Shown: positions 5,593 through 6,770 of the stretch, one piece after another
How the letters are laid out: each line of letters starts with the position of its first letter
How positions within the stretch are numbered: position 1 is the stretch's first letter
Source: Candidatus Paceibacter sp.
GTDB lineage: Bacteria > Patescibacteriota > Minisyncoccia > UBA6257 > HR35
Assembly (NCBI GenBank): GCA_023255765.1
Contig: JAGDVT010000002.1
Location: 29,265-36,034 of the forward strand
Direction: 5' to 3'
Length of the DNA: 6,770 bases
The notes under the pieces: generated by a model
The model's database searches: none
Told to the model about the DNA's origin: nothing
The model's input: the letters and a program-made list of their open reading frames with translations, nothing else
Made by a program: the position numbers and the translations under genes

Positions 5593-6535
5593 AATCTTTA
5601 GCAAATTCTAATAAGTTAAAACCAACTACTGAGAAAGCATATATTTCAAGGGCTCCTATATCTGAATTTATTTTTTCTTTTTCTCCCCTGTCAACTATAT
5701 AACCTAAAAGACCTTTATTAGATTCTAATAAGAATAAGTTAAAATTTTCTGAAAATTCCTTATATGTAGATAGAATCAAGGAAATTTCTTTTTTACAATT
5801 TTCTATTTTATCATCAAAGAAAAATATTTCTTTATCTTTAAATGGAGTTAAATTTATAATTAAATTAAGATTATTTAATTTTCTGGCTAAATCTAATTCC
5901 TCTAACACTAAAAACAAATCATTTAAATAATTTGAGTTAAATTCTTCATTATATTTTTCGATTTTTTCATAAAAATCTTTAACTTTATAAGGAATCTCAT
6001 CTAAAGAAATTATTTGAAAATGAGGGTGTTCTATGCTTGCTCCTGCTCTTAATCCATAATTAAAAATTAAAACCTTAATTTGACTATTTTGAAGTTCAAA
6101 CCATTTTAATGCTAAATCAAAACCATTCAAAAAATCGGAAAAATTAAGCTCTTCTTTTTTATGTTTTTTGAAAATAACTAAAGAATGTAAAGATGAAATT
6201 TTTGCTAGATTAGATGCAGTTATTGCATATTCATTTTCTAATCTTCCTATGTTATCAACTGGTGTTTCTTCTAGTGGATTACAAAATGGATCATAAGTTT
6301 TTATATCTTTAGATTCTTTTGGTTCTCTCCTTTTTGCTCTCCAAATATTAAAATGAGTTTCATGTTTTAAAATTTTATTTATAAATATATAAATATTTTG
6401 TTCTTCTCCTTCTTTAAAATTCTCTTTTAATTTTTCTGTAAAAGTTTGCTTCGCTTTTTCTACCTTAAAGTCAAAAATTCTTTCAAAAATTTCTTTATTT
6501 TTTAAATATTTAATTTTATTTATTAATTCATCCAT
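5543..6535 (-). CDS. GalT-like nucleotidyltransferase of the HIT superfamily
   Basis: A 330-residue protein. The key signature is GLRAGASIEHPHFQI (161-175), matching the active-site segment of galactose-1-phosphate uridylyltransferases and related HIT-superfamily enzymes; the second His of HPH (His172) would carry the nucleotide during transfer and Gln174 follows as expected. Upstream are YDPFCNP (81-87), in the position of the GalT zinc-binding CPFC but with only one Cys, and ENEYAITASN...LHSLVIF (100-122), matching the substrate-side strand. The length is near GalT (about 340). The family transfers UMP or AMP between sugar phosphates or dinucleotides; the substrate here is uncertain and could be galactose-1-phosphate, another sugar phosphate or a diadenosine polyphosphate. 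The N-terminal 60 residues are Lys/Glu-rich and divergent. Its ATG overlaps the stop of the upstream thioredoxin reductase gene (TAATG), so the two are likely co-translated. Its last 50 bp overlap the converging small membrane protein gene. Confidence 0.8.
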   Translation of the reverse strand: MDELINKIKYLKNKEIFERIFDFKVEKAKQTFTEKLKENFKEGEEQNIYIFINKILKHETHFNIWRAKRREPKESKDIKTYDPFCNPLEETPVDNIGRLENEYAITASNLAKISSLHSLVIFKKHKKEELNFSDFLNGFDLALKWFELQNSQIKVLIFNYGLRAGASIEHPHFQIISLDEIPYKVKDFYEKIEKYNEEFNSNYLNDLFLVLEELDLARKLNNLNLIINLTPFKDKEIFFFDDKIENCKKEISLILSTYKEFSENFNLFLLESNKGLLGYIVDRGEKEKINSDIGALEIYAFSVVGFNLLEFAKDFILKLEEKELEFQNLT

Positions 6536-6770
6536 TAAAGATTTCTATTTATATAATTTACAACTGAAAGTGCAGCTATTATTCCTTGCCCAACTGCTAT
6601 TCCTATTTGTTTGTATGGTATATCAGTAACATCACCTGCTGCAAATAAACCAGGTATATTTGTTTCGCATAATTTATTTACCACTATCTCTCCATATGAA
6701 TTTTTTATATTCCATTCATCTGGAACAAATTCAGTATTAGGTTTCATACCTATATGAATAAATACACCAT
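6535..6770 (-). CDS. trxB: Thioredoxin reductase, C-terminal part (gene truncated by window edge)
   Basis: Only the last 77 complete codons are in the window; the reading frame is open through the right edge, so the true start lies outside and the ATG at 6747 is merely an internal Met. The visible sequence begins GVFIHIGMKPNTEF, the segment near the end of the NADPH domain in TrxB proteins, and contains the FAD-binding motif GLFAAGDVTD followed by YKQIGIAVGQGIIAAL, equivalent to the usual YRQ...A.G.G..AA. The catalytic CxxC and both dinucleotide-binding GxGxxG motifs would lie in the missing part. The enzyme reduces thioredoxin with NADPH in the cytoplasm. A related flavoprotein such as a TrxB-like ferredoxin-NADP reductase or AhpF cannot be excluded from this fragment. 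The stop TAA shares its last base with the ATG of the GalT-like gene. Confidence 0.88.
   Translation of the reverse strand, partial: GVFIHIGMKPNTEFVPDEWNIKNSYGEIVVNKLCETNIPGLFAAGDVTDIPYKQIGIAVGQGIIAALSVVNYINRNL

Noticed and set aside
6535..6747. A complete 70-residue gene starting at the ATG at 6747
   Set aside because: The frame continues upstream to the window edge with conserved thioredoxin reductase sequence (GVFIHIG before the Met), so this Met is internal.
1..6770. Recoding of TGA as glycine or tryptophan (as in some Patescibacteria or Mollicutes)
   Set aside because: All genes are full length without in-frame TGA and use TGG for tryptophan and GGN for glycine. No real gene here ends in TGA, but with so few genes this is explained by A+T bias.

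Overview
The window is a very A+T-rich (by eye roughly 25-30% G+C), densely packed stretch of a bacterial chromosome. All genes read through in the standard bacterial code and end in TAA or TAG. The combination of small two-helix type IV secretion (T4SS) pilin-like genes in a row, a ComM-type ATPase, short divergent housekeeping enzymes, minimal intergenic space and no Shine-Dalgarno motif before any start suggests a reduced-genome bacterium of the candidate phyla radiation (Patescibacteria, Parcubacteria-like). That placement is inference from gene content; there is no rRNA gene or marker tree to prove it.

Layout: (1) 1-1777, minus strand, three consecutive membrane-protein genes in transcription order right to left. 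The first is a 124-residue pilin-like protein with a signal peptide, the second a 214-residue protein made of two fused pilin-like units, and the third a protein with a signal peptide, a ~135-residue exterior domain and one pilin-like unit, cut by the left window edge. (2) 1778-1882, a 105-bp divergent intergenic region with weak candidate promoters for both directions. (3) 1883-5592, plus strand, four tightly spaced genes: a ComM/YifB AAA+ ATPase, phosphoglycerate kinase, an ABC-3 family metal-ion transporter permease, and a small one-helix protein with a Ser/Thr-rich tail. (4) 5543-6770, minus strand, a GalT-like (HIT superfamily) nucleotidyltransferase whose end overlaps the end of the small protein gene, preceded and overlapped by the C-terminal part of a thioredoxin reductase gene that runs off the right edge.

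How the parts fit: the plus-strand genes look like a co-transcribed group with mixed functions (DNA processing, glycolysis, metal uptake), which is common in reduced genomes and does not prove a shared pathway. The pilin-like cluster is the most distinctive part. Four copies of one two-helix unit are spread over three genes, and the middle gene looks like a join of the type found upstream with the type found downstream. Its divergent arrangement with comM, whose family acts on DNA taken up during transformation, makes a link to a DNA-uptake or surface-appendage machine possible but unproven. No RNA genes, CRISPR arrays, insertion sequences or convincing terminators were seen, and no gene-free stretch longer than about 105 bp exists.
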